A stretch of 64,000 nucleotides of DNA from Halanaerobium saccharolyticum subsp. saccharolyticum DSM 6643 (GCF_000350165.1 NZ_CAUI01000019.1:62001-126000), one strand, 5' to 3'. Counted from the first letter of the stretch, positions 17,445 to 26,842 are shown. The notes: generated by a model not told the origin, from the letters alone. Program-made: numbers and translations.

Positions 17445-17510
17445 ATAATTTTACTCTTAGTTGAGTATTTTAAATACGAAAAAGTAGCGAGAATAAGAGG
17501 AGGAAAAGTA

Positions 17511-18728
17511 ATGTTTAAAAAGAAAATATTTGTTATTATGCTGGTGATGTTGTTCCTGTCTTTGACTGTTAGTGCTGTTTTTGCTCAAGAAACTGTAAAA
17601 ATTGGAACTTTAATGCCACTTACCGGTGGGCTGGCGTCTTATGGTCAGTTTACCCGGAATGGTACTCTGCTGGCTCAGAAAATAATTAACGAGCAGGGAG
17701 GCCTCTTAGGAGGTAGAGAACTGGAGTTAGTAAATGTTGATACCCAGACAAATCCGCAGGCAGGAGTAGATGGAGCCCAAAAGCTAGTTTCTGTAAATGG
17801 AATTAATGCAATCGTGGGAGCTTTATCAAGTGGTGTTACAATCCCGGTTGCTGAAAGTGTTACAGTTCCTGGAGAAGCAGTTTTGATCTCTCCGTCGTCG
17901 ACCTCTCCGGTACTGACTACTTTAGATGATAATGGTTATGTATTTAGAACAGTACCATCTGATAGTCTGCAGGGAGTAGTTGCCGGAAACCTGGCAGCTG
18001 ACTTAGACCATGAGTCACTGGCAATAATCTATGTTAATAATGATTACGGCCAGGGTTTAAATGATGCAGTAATCGAGCAGTTCGAAAAAAGAGGTGGAGA
18101 AGTAACCGCATCTATTGCTTTTGAACCTAATAAAGTATCCTATAGAAGTGAGCTGATGGATGCTGCTTCTGAAAATCCTGATGCTTTATTATTAATTGCT
18201 TATACTGATGATGGAGGAATTACAATTATCAGACAGGCTTTAGAAAATGGTTATTTTGATCAATTTATCTTTACTGACGGCTTAAAGGCTCCGGAAATTA
18301 CAGAAGGTGTTGAACAGTATTTAGAAGGAATGCGAGGTACAGCGCCAACTTCAATGCCGGGAGGAAAAGGTCCGGAATTGTTTACAGAGCTGTATGAAGA
18401 AGAATTTGGAGAAATTCCTCCTAAGCCATATATTGATACCAGTTTTGATGCTACCTTTGTTTTGGCCTTAGCTATTGAGAAGGCTGGCAGCACAGAGGGT
18501 CCAGCTATCAGAGATGCAATTAATGAAGTATTGGCTGAAGATGGAATGTTGGTTAATATTAATGAATGGGATAAGGCTAAAGAGTTAATTGCAGCCGGAG
18601 AAAAAATCCGCTATGAAGGCGCTTCTGGTCCAGTATTATTTAATGATGTTGGAGATAGCATGGGAGCAATTGGTATCTGGAAGATTGAAGATGGAGATAT
18701 TGTAAATGAAAGTGTAGAAGTACAGTAG
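17511..18728 (+). CDS. LIV-type ABC transporter periplasmic substrate-binding protein
   Basis: A 405-residue secreted receptor of the type I periplasmic-binding fold (LivK/leucine-binding family). The first about 26 residues are a signal peptide (MFKKKIF, hydrophobic core, SAVFA-QE) cut by signal peptidase I; there is no lipobox cysteine. The mature protein begins KIGTLMPLTGGLASYGQ and has GGRELELVNVDTQTNP, ISPSSTSPVLT and AIIYVNNDYGQGLNDA, all family hallmarks. AGAGGAGG precedes ATG. It is last in the operon, 66 bases behind livM, and a strong terminator follows. The ligand may be branched-chain amino acids but this is not proven by sequence. Confidence 0.9.
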   Translation: MFKKKIFVIMLVMLFLSLTVSAVFAQETVKIGTLMPLTGGLASYGQFTRNGTLLAQKIINEQGGLLGGRELELVNVDTQTNPQAGVDGAQKLVSVNGINAIVGALSSGVTIPVAESVTVPGEAVLISPSSTSPVLTTLDDNGYVFRTVPSDSLQGVVAGNLAADLDHESLAIIYVNNDYGQGLNDAVIEQFEKRGGEVTASIAFEPNKVSYRSELMDAASENPDALLLIAYTDDGGITIIRQALENGYFDQFIFTDGLKAPEITEGVEQYLEGMRGTAPTSMPGGKGPELFTELYEEEFGEIPPKPYIDTSFDATFVLALAIEKAGSTEGPAIRDAINEVLAEDGMLVNINEWDKAKELIAAGEKIRYEGASGPVLFNDVGDSMGAIGIWKIEDGDIVNESVEVQ

Positions 18729-18773
18729 CTAATTGTAAATATGCTAATAGCATAAATTAGATGAAATTACTAT

Positions 18774-18812
18774 AAGTCTCGGGTTTAGATTTTAAACTCG
18801 GGGCTTTTTTTG
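18774..18812 (+). terminator. Terminator of the liv operon
   Basis: A hairpin whose arms are about GTCTCGGGTTTA and TAAACTCGGGGC (with G-T pairs) around GATTT, followed by seven T. Confidence 0.85.
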
Positions 18813-18961
18813 CTTTAAAGTATATTTTAATAGGATCTAAATTATATAGTTTCAAATTTAAAAAATATTTTAAATTATAATTTGATGGTTTTCTGATTAT
18901 TTCATATAATGGTAATGTAGAAAGTTCGTCGTTAGTTAACTATCCTAACAGGAGGGATATT

Positions 18962-19453
18962 ATGTGTGCAGAAAGAGCAGATTTAAAGATTATTTCTGAT
19001 TTTAGTTATGATAATCAGGTGGATTCTCGTTACACTGCTATTGGCGAAAATATTTCACCTCCATTAAGAATAGAAAACCTTGATGAAGATGCTGACACTC
19101 TAGCTATTGTTTTAAATGATGCAGATGCAGAAATTGAAAGAACTACGCACTGGTTAATCTGGAATATTCCAGCTGTGATAGATAATATTCAGGGAAATAT
19201 TCCGATGAATCTTAAAAAGGTTCCAGAATTAGATGGGGCTTATCAAGGGAAAAATGATTTTGGAGATATTGGTTATCGAGGTCCTGCTTTAGCAAGCAGC
19301 ACTTTTGAAAAACCGCACACTTATCGGTTGATTGTTTATGTTCTTGATCAGGCTATAGAATTGGAACCGGGTGCAGGTGAGAAAGAACTTTTAGAGGCTA
19401 TGAAAGGCAAGATTATTCAAAAAGGTTTTTTGAGTGGGAACTATCAACCATAA
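18962..19453 (+). CDS. YbhB/YbcL-type PEBP (Raf kinase inhibitor-like) protein
   Basis: A 163-residue protein of the phosphatidylethanolamine-binding family. It shows the family's ligand-pocket motifs: YTAIGENISPPL near residue 25, LAIVLNDADAEIERTTHWLIWNIP in the centre, and GDIGYRGPALASSTFEKPHTYRLIVYVLD. Bacterial members have no settled function. The N terminus MCAERADLK lacks a signal peptide, so it is cytoplasmic. AGGAGGGATATT precedes ATG 18962 and terminators lie on both sides, making it monocistronic. Confidence 0.9.
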   Translation: MCAERADLKIISDFSYDNQVDSRYTAIGENISPPLRIENLDEDADTLAIVLNDADAEIERTTHWLIWNIPAVIDNIQGNIPMNLKKVPELDGAYQGKNDFGDIGYRGPALASSTFEKPHTYRLIVYVLDQAIELEPGAGEKELLEAMKGKIIQKGFLSGNYQP

Positions 19454-19469
19454 AAATATATTTAGAACC

Positions 19470-19503
19470 AAGAGAGGCTGGAGTTTTATTCCAGTCTCTT
19501 TCT
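19470..19503 (+). terminator. Terminator after the PEBP gene
   Basis: AGAGAGGCTGGA and TCCAGTCTCT pair with one bulge around GTTTTAT, followed by TT-rich sequence. Confidence 0.65.
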
Positions 19504-19528
19504 GAATAATAAGACAACTAAATCATGC

Positions 19529-19557
19529 TTGACTTTAAAATTTGCATCTGTTAAGAT
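19529..19557 (+). promoter_or_regulatory. Promoter of the purine operon
   Basis: TTGACT at 19529-19534, a 17-base spacer and TAAGAT at 19552-19557. The predicted start is about 24 bases before the guanine aptamer. Confidence 0.65.
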
Positions 19558-19587
19558 TAAATTGTAAAATTAAAAACTAAATTTGTA

Positions 19588-19655
19588 CCTCATATAATAG
19601 TGGGAATATGGCCCACAAGTCTCTACCGAGCACCGTAAATTGTTCGACTATGAGG
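19588..19655 (+). promoter_or_regulatory. Guanine-class purine riboswitch aptamer
   Basis: The 68-base element has all purine-aptamer landmarks: P1 CCTCATA/TATGAGG, the junction ATATAAT, the P2 hairpin with GGGAATATGGCCC, the J2/3 AAGTCTCTACC, and the P3 loop ACCGTAAAT. The specificity base in GACTATG (19648) is C, which pairs with guanine or hypoxanthine; adenine aptamers have T here. Loop bases for the kissing contact (GGAATATGG and CCGTAAA) are intact. It precedes purD. Confidence 0.93.
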
Positions 19656-19656
19656 G

Positions 19657-19800
19657 AAGTGTACCTAGGTTTCCGCAGTATTCAGGAGATAATTATGTTT
19701 ATTTAGATTTAATTAGATTATATCTCACTAATTGCTGGCTGGTCCGAGCGGTACAGATATTAATATATCACACCGAAGGGATAAAAGCCCAGGCGGGGAG
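19657..19800 (+). promoter_or_regulatory. ykkC-family aptamer, probable PRPP riboswitch, in tandem with the guanine aptamer
   Basis: One base after the guanine aptamer begins a ykkC-type RNA: CCTAGGTTTCCG at 19664-19675, CTGGTCCGAGCGG at 19738-19750, ACACCGAAGGGATAAAAGCC at 19770-19789. These match the conserved blocks of the ykkC family (guanidine, ppGpp and PRPP classes). Position in front of purine genes and behind a guanine aptamer fits the PRPP subtype, known to occur in such tandems. Between the blocks lies a long AT-rich arm. The 3' AGCCCAGG is also the 5' arm of the terminator, so ligand binding should favour read-through. Confidence 0.8.
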
Positions 19801-19850
19801 GTTCTACTCATTGAATGTAGAGTCTTCCTACCTGGGCTATTTTTATTTTT
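19786..19850 (+). terminator. Expression-platform terminator of the purine riboswitches
   Basis: A 22-base arm (19786-19807, starting AGCCCAGGCGGGGAGG) pairs with 19817-19838 (ending CTACCTGGGCT), followed by ATTTTTATTTTT. Its 5' arm overlaps the conserved 3' end of the ykkC-type aptamer, giving mutually exclusive structures. Confidence 0.88.
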
Positions 19851-19939
19851 GGAGAAATTTACTTATTTTTACGTTCAGGTTCCTGGTTCAAAAAAATTTA
19901 TGGGCCTGGTACCAATAAATTAAAGTGGGAGTGGATAGC

Positions 19940-21211
19940 ATGAACATTCTTCTCATCGGAAGTGGTGGAAGAGAAAATGCACTGGCCTGGAAATTAGCTC
20001 AGAGCAGCAGAGTAGAAGAATTATATATAGCAGCAGGTAATCCGGGAACTGCAGCATATGGTGAAAATCTTGAATTTGATGAAAGTAATCAGGAAGCACT
20101 ATTAGAATTTGCTTTAAAAGAAAAAATTGATATCACATTAGTGGGGCCGGAGGCACCACTGGCAGCAGGAATTGTTGATCTTTTTGAAGAGCATGGACTG
20201 AAGGTTTTTGGCCCAAATCAGAGTGCTGCCCGGCTCGAGAGTTCAAAAGCTTTTTCCAAAGAGTTAATGCAAAAATATAAAATTTCAACTGCAGCCTATC
20301 AGAGCTTTACAGACGCCAAAAACGCAGCAGAGTATATCAGAAGTAAGGGAGCGCCGATTGTTGTTAAGGCTTCAGGTCTGGCAGCAGGTAAAGGAGTTAT
20401 TGTGGCTCAGACAGAGGCGGAAGCATTAGCAGCAGTTGAAACAATCATGAAAGATGAAAAATTTGGTGATGCAGGAGAAAAAGTTGTTATCGAAGAATTT
20501 TTAGAAGGAGAAGAAGCTACAATTCTTGCCTTCTGTGATGGAAAAACAATAGTACCGATGATAGCTTCGCAGGACCACAAAGCTGCCTATGATGGTGGTA
20601 AGGGTCCAAATACAGGCGGAATGGGCGCTTATGCACCAGCCCCGGTTGTAACTGAGCAGATCGAAGAAGATTTTAAAACTGAAATCATGGAACCAACACT
20701 TAAGGCACTGCAGAGTGAAGGCCTTGATTTTAAAGGGATTATTTATTTTGGGCTGATGATTAAAGATCAAAAAGCAAAGGTTTTAGAATATAATGTTCGT
20801 TTTGGTGACCCGGAAGCACAGGTTGTACTCCCGCTTTTAGAAACAGATCTGATAGATATTATGGAAGCTGTGGTTGATGAAAAATTAGATCAGCTTAAAA
20901 TTAAGTGGAAAAATCAGAAAGCTCTTTGCGTGGTAATGGCGTCTGGAGGTTATCCAGTAGAATATGAAAAAGGAAAAGAAATTACTGGAATCAAGGAAGC
21001 AGAAGCAGCTGAAGAAATAATTGTTTTTCAGGCAGGAACCAGGCTAGAAGGAGATAAATTGCTGACTGATGGAGGTAGGGTACTTGCTGTAACTGCTTTA
21101 GGAAACAGTTTTAGCGAAGTAATTGAGAAGGCTTACAGTGGTGTAGAAAAAATAAATTTTGAAGATTTTCAGATTCGAAATGATATTGGTCAGAAAGCAC
21201 TTAAAAAATAA
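19940..21211 (+). CDS. purD: Phosphoribosylamine-glycine ligase (GARS)
   Basis: Step 2 of purine synthesis: phosphoribosylamine plus glycine and ATP to GAR. The 423-residue ATP-grasp enzyme begins MNILLIGSGGRENALAWKL and contains GPEAPLAAGIVD, PIVVKASGLAAGKGVIVA, DHKAAYDGGKGPNTGGMGAYAP and YNVRFGDPEAQVVLPLL. I use ATG 19940, with GGGAGTGG before it; a GTG at 19925 would add five residues. purD leads the operon here, unlike Bacillus subtilis where it is last, and stands directly behind the tandem riboswitch. Confidence 0.97.
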   Translation: MNILLIGSGGRENALAWKLAQSSRVEELYIAAGNPGTAAYGENLEFDESNQEALLEFALKEKIDITLVGPEAPLAAGIVDLFEEHGLKVFGPNQSAARLESSKAFSKELMQKYKISTAAYQSFTDAKNAAEYIRSKGAPIVVKASGLAAGKGVIVAQTEAEALAAVETIMKDEKFGDAGEKVVIEEFLEGEEATILAFCDGKTIVPMIASQDHKAAYDGGKGPNTGGMGAYAPAPVVTEQIEEDFKTEIMEPTLKALQSEGLDFKGIIYFGLMIKDQKAKVLEYNVRFGDPEAQVVLPLLETDLIDIMEAVVDEKLDQLKIKWKNQKALCVVMASGGYPVEYEKGKEITGIKEAEAAEEIIVFQAGTRLEGDKLLTDGGRVLAVTALGNSFSEVIEKAYSGVEKINFEDFQIRNDIGQKALKK

Positions 21212-21232
21212 ATTTAACCGGGAGGTTATAAT

Positions 21233-22396
21233 TTGAAATTTAAAGATAAGACCAAACAGAAAATTGGTATTATTGGTGGAGGTCAGCTGGGGAAAATGAT
21301 GATTTTAGAGGCCAAGAAAATGGGTTTTTATGTTAGCATTTTAGACCCTACAAAAAAATGCCCGGCCCACAGTATAGCAGATCAGCACCTTGTGGCTGAT
21401 TTTGATGACAAAAATGCAATAAAAAAACTGGCCCAAAAATCTGATTTAATAACCTATGAATTTGAACATATAGATGTTGAAGTTTTAAAAGAGTTAGAGG
21501 CTGAGGATTATAAGATATATCCAACCGGCCGCAGTCTGGAGATTATTCAAAATAAATATCATCAAAAAAATGTTTTAAAACAGGATCAGATAGCTGTTCC
21601 GGATTTCAAAAAAGTTTCTAATCCTAATGATATTAAAGAGGCGGCTGATGATTTTGGATATCCTCTGATGTTAAAGAGCTGTACAGGTGGTTATGATGGT
21701 AAGGGAAATGCCTTAATTGACAATAAATCGGAAGTAGAGAGTGCTTTTCAGGAACTGGGATCAGGAAAAACTCCGCTGATGGTAGAAAGATATATTCCTT
21801 TTAAAAAAGAAATATCAATTATTGCAGCTCGGGGCCTCAATGGCAAGATGAAGGTTTATCCAGTTGGAGAAAATGAGCACCAAAACAATATATTATATGA
21901 GACAAAAGTGCCAGCTGAAATTTCAGAGGAGCTGAAAAAAGAAGCTGAAGAGCTTGCCAGAGAAGTACTCAAAGTTTTTGAGGGGATAGGAATTTTTTGT
22001 GTGGAAATGTTTGTGACAGAAGAGGATGAACTGCTGGTTAACGAAATCGCACCTCGTCCTCATAATTCAGGCCACTATACAATTGAAGGCTGTGTAACTT
22101 CTCAGTATGAACAGCATGTTAGAGCGATAACTGGTCTTCCGCTTGGAGATAGCAGTTTAGTTAGGCCTTCGGTAATGCGCAATATCTTAGGTAGTGGAAA
22201 AGAAGGTAAAGCTCAGATAATAGGATTGGAGCCGGCACTTGCGATTGAAGGAGTCAAGGTTCATATTTATCAGAAGACTATTGCCAGACCTGGTCGTAAA
22301 ATGGGCCACCTGACAGTGACAGCCGATAGTCTGAAACTGGCTGTAGAAAGAGCTCTGGAGGCCAGTCAATTAATTGAGATAAAAGGAGAAGTTTAA
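21233..22396 (+). CDS. purK: N5-carboxyaminoimidazole ribonucleotide synthase
   Basis: PurK uses ATP and bicarbonate to carboxylate AIR to N5-CAIR. The 387-residue ATP-grasp protein shows IGIIGGGQLGKMMILEAKKMG, AHSIADQHLVADF, YPLMLKSCTGGYDGKGN, VERYIPFKKEISIIAARG and EIAPRPHNSGHYTIEGC. TTG 21233 is the start, with GGGAGG 12 bases upstream. It sits 21 bases behind purD and 102 bases before purE, which finishes the two-step carboxylation. Confidence 0.95.
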   Translation: MKFKDKTKQKIGIIGGGQLGKMMILEAKKMGFYVSILDPTKKCPAHSIADQHLVADFDDKNAIKKLAQKSDLITYEFEHIDVEVLKELEAEDYKIYPTGRSLEIIQNKYHQKNVLKQDQIAVPDFKKVSNPNDIKEAADDFGYPLMLKSCTGGYDGKGNALIDNKSEVESAFQELGSGKTPLMVERYIPFKKEISIIAARGLNGKMKVYPVGENEHQNNILYETKVPAEISEELKKEAEELAREVLKVFEGIGIFCVEMFVTEEDELLVNEIAPRPHNSGHYTIEGCVTSQYEQHVRAITGLPLGDSSLVRPSVMRNILGSGKEGKAQIIGLEPALAIEGVKVHIYQKTIARPGRKMGHLTVTADSLKLAVERALEASQLIEIKGEV

Positions 22397-22498
22397 TTTT
22401 CTTTTAACGCTAATTTGATTAAATAAACTTAGATATAAGAAAAAATATATTTCAAAAAAATTTAAGTTAAGCAAGTAAAGTTAGGGAGGTAAAATTTT

Positions 22499-23029
22499 AT
22501 GAAGCCTAAAGTAGGAGTTATTATGGGCAGTGATTCTGATCTGCCGGTAATGAAAGAGGCAGCAGAAATTTTAGATAAGTTTGAAGTGGAATATGAGCTG
22601 ACAGTTGTTTCAGCCCACCGTACACCTGATAGATTATATAATTATGCAGAGACTGCAGAAGAAAAAGGTTTAGATGTGATAATAGCAGGCGCCGGAGGTG
22701 CAGCGCATCTACCAGGAATGGTAGCAGCAGTAACAACTGTACCTGTAGTTGGAGTACCTGTTAAAACTTCAAAATTAAGTGGACTTGATTCACTTTATTC
22801 TATAGTTCAGATGCCGCCTGGAGTTCCAGTGGCCACAGTTGCGATTAATGGAGCCAAAAATGCAGCCCTGTTGGCAGTACAAATTTTAGCACGCAGTGAC
22901 GAAGAGTTAAATCAAAAACAGAAAGAATATCGCAGAGAAATGAAAGAAAAAGTACTAGATACAGCAGAAAAATTGGAAGAACAAGGATATCAGGAATACT
23001 TTGAGAGGAGCGAAAAATTTGCAGACTAG
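22499..23029 (+). CDS. purE: N5-carboxyaminoimidazole ribonucleotide mutase, class I
   Basis: PurE moves the carboxyl group from N5 to C4 of the imidazole, giving CAIR. The 176-residue protein starts [14 protein letters not shown] and has the class I signatures SAHRTPDRL and [14 protein letters not shown] with [24 protein letters not shown]. The presence of purK shows it is the N5-CAIR mutase type. GGGAGG precedes the ATG. Its last 11 bases overlap the purB start. Confidence 0.97.
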   Translation: MKPKVGVIMGSDSDLPVMKEAAEILDKFEVEYELTVVSAHRTPDRLYNYAETAEEKGLDVIIAGAGGAAHLPGMVAAVTTVPVVGVPVKTSKLSGLDSLYSIVQMPPGVPVATVAINGAKNAALLAVQILARSDEELNQKQKEYRREMKEKVLDTAEKLEEQGYQEYFERSEKFAD

Positions 23030-24431
23030 AGATATTTTTGCTAATATAAGCCCCCTTGATCACCGTTATTCAAGGCGGAAAAAGAGTTTTGAGGAGATTG
23101 GGAAATACCTTTCAGAGAATGCGACTATTAAGTTTCAGGCAGAGGTTGAGCTGGCCTTAGTTAAGGTGCTGGCCAGCAGAGGAATGGCACCGGAGAAGGC
23201 GCCAGCTGAAGTTGAAAAAGCGATTGATAAATTAACTACTGAAGAGGTTTATGATGAGGAAGCAAAAACCAAACATAATATTAGAGCCTTAGTTAATTGT
23301 ATTCAAAAAAAGGTAAGTAAAGAAACCCGCCCCTATATTCACTTTACAGCCACTTCATATGATATTGTAGATACAGCAAATTCACTTCGCTATCAGAAGG
23401 CAGCTTCAGAATTAATCATACCGAAATTAAAAAAACTACATAAAAGCTGGGCAGAGATTGCCTTAAGAGAAAAAGATAGAGTTCAGATTGGAAGAACTCA
23501 CGGCCAGCATGCAGTACCAGTGACTTTTGGTTTTACTATTGCTGAATATGTTGCCCGCCTGGGAGAAAGAATAGAAGAAATCGAAGCAAAGGCAGCCAAA
23601 CTTATTGGTAAATTTGCTGGAGCAGTTGGTGCCTATAATGCCAGCGGTATCTTTTTTGAAGACCCGGAAGAGTTTGAAAAAGAAGTTTTAGCTGAGCTTG
23701 GTTTAAAGCCGGGTGAGCATTCAACTCAGATTGTGCAGGCTGAGCCGATGACAGATTTTATCCACTCTTTAGTTTCAACTTTTAGTGTGCTGGCAGCCTT
23801 TGCTGATGATATGCGTCAGCTGCAGCGATCGGAAATTGCAGAAATTGGTGAGCATTTTGGCAAAGATCAGGTTGGATCTTCAACCATGCCCCACAAGCGG
23901 AATCCGATTAATTATGAAAATGTAAAGAGCTTATGGAAGGCTTTTATGCCCCAGATGACCACAATTTATATGGATCAGTTATCAGAACATCAGAGAGATC
24001 TTACAAATTCAGCTTCTTCTCGCTTTATTCCTGAACTGATAACAGCTTTGCTTTCAGCAGCAGCCCGTTTAACCAGAGTCAGCTCTAAGATGGCAGTTGA
24101 TCAGGAAAATATTAAGAAAAATTTTGAACAGAATAAAAAGATGATTGTAGCTGAGCCTTTATATATTCTTTTAGCAGCATCAGGTCATCCAGATGCACAT
24201 GAGGCAGTAAGAAAGCTAACCTTAAGAGCTCAGGAGACAGATCTTTCCTTAAGAGAGCTGGTTGACCAAAGTCAGGAACTGCAGGGTTATTGGGAAAGTT
24301 TTGCTGAGCGACAGAAAGAATTAATTTTAAAACCAGAAAAGTATACAGGAATAGCAGCTCAGAAAACTGAAAAGATAGTTAAAAACTGGCAGCATAAATT
24401 TGAATATGAGTTAAAAACGGAGGTTTTATAA
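23019..24431 (+). CDS. purB: Adenylosuccinate lyase
   Basis: PurB cleaves fumarate from SAICAR and from adenylosuccinate. I start at TTG 23019, which follows GAGAGGAG at 23003-23010 and overlaps the end of purE; a TTG at 23001 in the same frame lies inside that ribosome site. The 470-residue protein begins [14 protein letters not shown] and carries [14 protein letters not shown] and the superfamily loop [17 protein letters not shown]. The sequence resembles the longer bacterial/eukaryote-like PurB rather than the 430-residue B. subtilis type. Confidence 0.93.
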   Translation: MQTRDIFANISPLDHRYSRRKKSFEEIGKYLSENATIKFQAEVELALVKVLASRGMAPEKAPAEVEKAIDKLTTEEVYDEEAKTKHNIRALVNCIQKKVSKETRPYIHFTATSYDIVDTANSLRYQKAASELIIPKLKKLHKSWAEIALREKDRVQIGRTHGQHAVPVTFGFTIAEYVARLGERIEEIEAKAAKLIGKFAGAVGAYNASGIFFEDPEEFEKEVLAELGLKPGEHSTQIVQAEPMTDFIHSLVSTFSVLAAFADDMRQLQRSEIAEIGEHFGKDQVGSSTMPHKRNPINYENVKSLWKAFMPQMTTIYMDQLSEHQRDLTNSASSRFIPELITALLSAAARLTRVSSKMAVDQENIKKNFEQNKKMIVAEPLYILLAASGHPDAHEAVRKLTLRAQETDLSLRELVDQSQELQGYWESFAERQKELILKPEKYTGIAAQKTEKIVKNWQHKFEYELKTEVL

Positions 24432-24434
24432 AAG

Positions 24435-25154
24435 ATGGAAAAAAATGAAATGCTCTATGAAGGTAAGGCCAAACAAATTTTTAGTACAAATAAAGAGGAC
24501 CAGGTAATTGTTCATTTTAAAGATGATGCTACTGCCTTTGATGGTCAGAAAAAAGGTCAGATTGCAGAAAAAGGTATGATCAATAATAAGATTAGCAATT
24601 TCTTTTTTAAACTTTTAGAAGCAAAGGGGATTAAAACTCACTTAATTGAGGAACTGAACGAGCGTGATTCTCTAGTTAAAAAAGTAGAAATTATTCCTTT
24701 AGAAGTTGTAATGCGAAATGTTGCGGCAGGAAGCTTGGCCAAAAGAATCGGCATGGAAGAGGGAGAACCACTAAAGCAGCCGGTAATCGAATTTTACTAT
24801 AAGGATGATGATTTAGGAGATCCTTTAATTAATGTTTCCCATATTGAACTTTTAGGATTAGCAGGAAGGGAAGAATTAGAAAGATTAATTGCACTTGGTC
24901 ATAAGATAAATGATATTTTAGTTAAATTTTTAAAAGAGCGGAATGTAGATTTAGTTGATTTTAAACTTGAATTTGGAAAGACATCAGCGGGAGAAATTAT
25001 TCTTGCCGATGAAATTACTCCTGATACCTGTCGTTTCTGGGATAGTGAGACAAAAGAAAAATTGGATAAAGATCGCTTTCGTCGAGATCTTGGTAATGTA
25101 GAAGAAGCTTATCATGAAATGTATAAGCGGATTACCGGCCAGGACTGGAAATAA
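24435..25154 (+). CDS. purC: SAICAR synthetase
   Basis: PurC joins CAIR with aspartate. The 239-residue enzyme has the usual start [12 protein letters not shown], the ATP-site segment [40 protein letters not shown] and [14 protein letters not shown]. It begins three bases after purB. It is followed by a 209-base gap before purF, the largest gap inside the operon, at the point where purS-purQ-purL stand in B. subtilis. Confidence 0.97.
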   Translation: MEKNEMLYEGKAKQIFSTNKEDQVIVHFKDDATAFDGQKKGQIAEKGMINNKISNFFFKLLEAKGIKTHLIEELNERDSLVKKVEIIPLEVVMRNVAAGSLAKRIGMEEGEPLKQPVIEFYYKDDDLGDPLINVSHIELLGLAGREELERLIALGHKINDILVKFLKERNVDLVDFKLEFGKTSAGEIILADEITPDTCRFWDSETKEKLDKDRFRRDLGNVEEAYHEMYKRITGQDWK

Positions 25155-25366
25155 GCTAATCAGCTAATAATAAATAAGGATTCTATTTTATTAAAACAGA
25201 TCTCATTTAATAATATTTCTACCTGATTAGCTTATTCCAGCCTGAATAGAAGCTTATTTCCAGTCTGGCGGTAGTTGGATTAGGGATGACAGTAATTTTT
25301 AGCGGAGGTTAGATTAGGAAAAAATTTAATTTTAAATTATGGTTTATCATTAAGGGAGGAAAATTG
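25144..25366 (+). other. purC-purF gap with mutually exclusive inverted repeats
   Basis: This non-coding stretch could fold in two ways. Bases 25150-25163 (ending AAGCTAATCAG) pair perfectly with 25223-25236, while 25144-25157 (ACTGGAAATAAGCT) pair perfectly with 25251-25264. The two 14-bp stems share 25150-25157. No T-run follows, so it is not an ordinary terminator; it may be an RNA switch, an mRNA-processing site or the scar of lost genes. No ORF is seen. Confidence 0.4.
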
Positions 25367-26842
25367 ATGAGAGAAAGTTGTAATTTCTCTAAGCAAAAAA
25401 ATAAAGTTAAGCAGATTTCAGCTGATTTAAAGTTAACTCAGTCTGAGCTGAATGAAGATAAAATGAGTGAAGAATGTGGAGTTTTTGGTATTTTTAATGC
25501 TGATGGTGATAGCAGTGCAGCAGAATTAACATATCTTGGGTTAATTGCCCTGCAGCATAGAGGCCAGGAAAGTGCAGGCATTTGTGCCAATCATCAAGGG
25601 GATTTTAATCTCCATAAGAGTATGGGCCTGGTAGAAAGTGCCTTTGAAAAAGAAGATATTAGGAATTTAAAAGGTGAGATGGCTATTGGTCATGTCCGTT
25701 ATTCAACTAGCGGTTCCAGTAAGCTGGCCAATGCTCAGCCAATTTTAATTAACAGTATGAAAGGTGATTTAGCCTTAGCTCATAATGGTAATCTGGCTAA
25801 TGGAGCAGAACTCAGAAACAATTTAGAGAGTAATGGTTCAATTTTTCATTCTACTTTAGATACCGAAGTAATTGCTCATCTGGTGGCCCGCTCTTTTGAA
25901 GATGATATTGTTGAAGCTTTAATTCAGAGCCTGCATCAGCTTAAAGGTGGTTTTTCACTGGTGGCAATGACCAAAGATCAGTTGGTTGCAATTCGTGATC
26001 CGCGTGGATTTCGACCACTTTCAATTGGAAAACTGGACAATAGCTATATCGTTGCTTCAGAAAGCTGTGCCTTTGATATCATTGGGGCTGAATTTGTGCG
26101 TGATGTGGCCCCGGGTGAGGTTGTAGTAATTGATGAAGATGGAATAAAAAGCAGACGCTATACCGGTGAAAATGGAACCAGCCTCTGTGTGTTTGAATAT
26201 ATCTACTTTGCCCGTCCTGACAGCAACATAGCAGGTCAAAACGTTTTACTAGCCCGTAAAGAAATGGGTAAACAGCTGGCCCGAGAGATGGATATTGAGG
26301 CAGATATTGTAGTGCCGGTACCGGATTCAGGAATTGCAGCAGCTTTAGGATTTGCTGAAGAATCGGGAATTCCCTATGCTCAGGGAATTTTAAGGAACCG
26401 TTACATGGGTCGTACCTTTATTCAGCCGACTCAGGAGATTAGGGATTTAAAAGTTAGGCTTAAATTATCTCCAATTAAAGAAATTATAAAGGATAAAAAA
26501 GTTATTTTAATAGATGATTCAATTGTTAGAGGAACAACAAGCAAACAAATTATTGGTAGAATCAAAGAAGCCGGAGCCAAAGAAGTTCATATGGCGATTT
26601 CCTCACCACCTGTTGAACATCCATGTTATTTTGGACTTGATACTTCACGGAGACAGGAACTAATTGCCAGCCGTAGTACAGTAGAAGAAATTAGTGAGAG
26701 CATTGGCGCAGATAGTCTTCATTATCTATCTCAGGCAGGGATGCTTAAATCAATTAAAACTGATGTTGAATTGGGCTTTTGTACTGCCTGTTTTGATGGA
26801 GATTATCCGATAGACAGCCGTTATTTAAGTGAGGAGGATTAA
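25367..26842 (+). CDS. purF: Amidophosphoribosyltransferase, Fe-S type
   Basis: PurF makes phosphoribosylamine from PRPP and glutamine, the first committed purine step. ATG 25367 follows AAGGGAGGA. The catalytic cysteine CGVFGIF is residue 37, so 36 residues must be removed to expose it, a longer propeptide than the 11 residues of B. subtilis; an internal ATG at 25463 would give four residues before it but has no clear ribosome site. The glutaminase domain has LQHRGQESAGI and HVRYSTSG, the PRPP loop is VILIDDSIVRGTTS, and the C-terminal GFCTACFDGDYP gives cysteines of the 4Fe-4S site. Confidence 0.95.
   Translation: MRESCNFSKQKNKVKQISADLKLTQSELNEDKMSEECGVFGIFNADGDSSAAELTYLGLIALQHRGQESAGICANHQGDFNLHKSMGLVESAFEKEDIRNLKGEMAIGHVRYSTSGSSKLANAQPILINSMKGDLALAHNGNLANGAELRNNLESNGSIFHSTLDTEVIAHLVARSFEDDIVEALIQSLHQLKGGFSLVAMTKDQLVAIRDPRGFRPLSIGKLDNSYIVASESCAFDIIGAEFVRDVAPGEVVVIDEDGIKSRRYTGENGTSLCVFEYIYFARPDSNIAGQNVLLARKEMGKQLAREMDIEADIVVPVPDSGIAAALGFAEESGIPYAQGILRNRYMGRTFIQPTQEIRDLKVRLKLSPIKEIIKDKKVILIDDSIVRGTTSKQIIGRIKEAGAKEVHMAISSPPVEHPCYFGLDTSRRQELIASRSTVEEISESIGADSLHYLSQAGMLKSIKTDVELGFCTACFDGDYPIDSRYLSEED

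Noticed and set aside
19640-19923. Two small plus-strand ORFs upstream of purD
   Set aside because: They lie within the riboswitch aptamers and terminator; the RNA conservation explains the sequence and neither ORF has a ribosome site.
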